A DNA stretch of 64,000 bases from Stappia sp. MMSF_3263 (GTDB lineage: Bacteria > Pseudomonadota > Alphaproteobacteria > Rhizobiales > Stappiaceae), in contig NZ_JASHIK010000003.1 in assembly GCF_030733745.1 (NCBI RefSeq), positions 218,150 through 282,149 of the forward strand. The letters run 5' to 3'. How positions within the stretch are numbered: position 1 is the first letter of the stretch; every line of letters starts with the position of its first letter. The notes under the pieces are model-generated. The model worked only from the letters and a program-made list of their open reading frames with translations, did not search any database and was not told where the DNA came from. A program made the translations under genes and the position numbers. Positions 62,946-64,000 of this stretch are shown piece by piece.

Positions 62946-64000
62946 TCAGGGGGTCTCGGACAGCGGTTCGGGGTCGGGGGCGTCGAGCACCGTCGCATAG
63001 CCTTGAGCAAAGCTCTCCGCCTTGCGCCGGGTTTCCTCGTCGATGGCGGTCAGGACACCGTCGAGCTCCAGGTCGGAGATACCGAGCGCACGGGCGGCAA
63101 GGTGCCAGCCGGCGGCCTTCTCGAGGTCCACCGGGCGCCCGCGGCCGAAGGCATAGAGGCGGGCGAGGCGGTTCATCGCCACCGGATTGCCTGACAAGGC
63201 GGCGCGCTCGAACCAGTCGGCTGCCTCAGCCTCGTCGGGCGCGACACCGCGGCCGTTGAAACGCAGGATGGCATAGCGGACCTGGGCGCCGACGTGGCCC
63301 TGGCGGGCGGCGCGGCCCATCCAGAAAGCGGCGCGGCCCTCGTCGCGGATGTCGGCGGGTCCGTCGAGGCGAAACTGGGCCAGCTGGAAACGGGCATCGA
63401 CATCGCCGAGTTCGGCGGCCTGCTGGAGCAGTTCAAGCGCCTTGTCCGGGTTGAAGGGTCTGCCCTCGCCGGTGCGGTGGAGACCGGCGAGATTGTAGAT
63501 CGCCTCCGGGATGCCGGCCTTGGCGGCGATCTCGAACATGTCGCCAGCAGTGGCGTTGTCCTGTTCGACGCCGATTCCGTTGAGCAGCATCAGGCCGTAG
63601 CGCAGGGCCGCCGGGACGTTGCCGGCCCTGGCGGCCAGCTCATACCAACTTGCGGCCTTGCGGGCGTCGCGCGGCAGGCCGTGTCCGGTCTCGTAGAGCA
63701 CGCCGAGCAGGGTCTGGGCAGCGGTGTCGCCCGCTTCGGCGCGCGGAGTGGCCAGCGACAGGGCGGTGAGGTACCAGCCGCGCTGGAACGCTCCGTAGGC
63801 ATAGTCGTTGGTTTCCCCCTCGACATCGAGCGGCAGCGGCGGCTGGACGGCAACCGGTGGAACGAGGATCGGAATGTCCTCGTCGCCGTCCTGCGCCTTC
63901 GGCACGATCGGGGGAAGATTGATGGTCTGTTCCGATGGCGTTGCGCCGGTTCCGCCCACGGCGTCCGCTTCGCCGGCCGGATCCGCGGGGGCGGCGGGGG
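62946..64000 (-). CDS. Sel1-repeat (TPR-like) protein, 5' end beyond the window
   Basis: The frame is open to the right edge, so the start is missing; 350 codons are visible. After a Pro/Ala-rich segment (about the first 60 visible residues, containing PIVPKAQDGDEDIPILVPP) come five to six Sel1-like repeats of about 36 residues (AGDTAAQTLLGVLYETGHGLPRDARKAASWYELAARAG, then IPEAIYNLAGLHRTGEG, VGAQVRYAILRFNGRGVAPDEAEAADWFERAALSG and others). Hyphomicrobiales have several such envelope or periplasmic scaffolding proteins (PodJ/ExoR-like); no enzyme motif is seen. A GTG at 63959 is an internal Val, not a start. Confidence 0.85.
   Translation of the reverse strand, partial: PAAPADPAGEADAVGGTGATPSEQTINLPPIVPKAQDGDEDIPILVPPVAVQPPLPLDVEGETNDYAYGAFQRGWYLTALSLATPRAEAGDTAAQTLLGVLYETGHGLPRDARKAASWYELAARAGNVPAALRYGLMLLNGIGVEQDNATAGDMFEIAAKAGIPEAIYNLAGLHRTGEGRPFNPDKALELLQQAAELGDVDARFQLAQFRLDGPADIRDEGRAAFWMGRAARQGHVGAQVRYAILRFNGRGVAPDEAEAADWFERAALSGNPVAMNRLARLYAFGRGRPVDLEKAAGWHLAARALGISDLELDGVLTAIDEETRRKAESFAQGYATVLDAPDPEPLSETP

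Overview
The window is a high-GC, gene-dense chromosomal segment of an alphaproteobacterium, most likely of the order Hyphomicrobiales (Rhizobiales). The evidence is a set of alphaproteobacterial marker genes: cpdR, rcdA (DUF1465), gapR (DUF2312), trcR (DUF1013), DUF1192, DUF1244 and DUF1036. It also carries an MmgR/alpha-r8 type small RNA and a split pntAA-pntAB-pntB transhydrogenase. No genus can be assigned from the sequence alone. Most long reading frames opposite these genes are GC-rich shadows and are not annotated.

Layout. 1-5.6 kb: 5' part of glutamate synthase gltB, a threonine aldolase, and a small heat-shock gene with a sigma-32-like promoter and a candidate ROSE RNA thermometer. 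5.7-10.9 kb: a lysophospholipase-like hydrolase, an Imm-5-like protein, hisN, the sRNA mmgR, an N-formylglutamate amidohydrolase, cpdR, tRNA-Val(GAC) and rpmJ. 10.9-19 kb: a TPR protein, an alpha/beta hydrolase, the DUF1036-pyk operon, glycerate kinase with a DMT transporter, a second N-formylglutamate amidohydrolase, DUF1244 and gapR. 19-27 kb (minus strand): the coxIV-like/pnt operon, a UbiB-family kinase, a HODM-like haem protein and pepF. 27-36.5 kb: a sigma-54 activator, a YcbB-type L,D-transpeptidase, an FkbM methyltransferase, a GT23-like protein, a MepK-like endopeptidase, a TPR lipoprotein and rpsU. 37-43.8 kb: a MATE exporter, purEK, two small YdcH-like genes, an acyl-CoA synthetase and a TauE/SafE permease.

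43.9-47.6 kb looks accessory: an unrecognised polytopic membrane protein is divergent from a hipBA toxin-antitoxin pair. Their shared AT-rich spacer carries four operator-like sites at exact 27-bp spacing. 47.8-57 kb returns to core genes: prpE, an SDR, a GNAT, an ABC exporter, rpmE, rcdA, a second anti-Shine-Dalgarno-bearing sRNA candidate, DUF1192, a quinone oxidoreductase and trcR. 57-64 kb: DUF1272, a tautomerase with a divergent LysR gene, an ExbB/MotB-like membrane pair, suhB, efp and a truncated Sel1-repeat gene. The tautomerase-LysR segment lies between 107-bp direct repeats of the 3' end of the MotB-like gene, the trace of a past partial duplication or insertion.

Shared functions. 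Four cell-cycle or chromosome regulators (cpdR, rcdA, gapR, trcR) lie within 47 kb, and cpdR and rcdA serve the same ClpXP/CtrA proteolysis pathway. Cell-wall functions recur (L,D-transpeptidase, MepK-like, OmpA/MotB-like, Sel1). I saw no integrase, transposase, CRISPR array or complete prophage.
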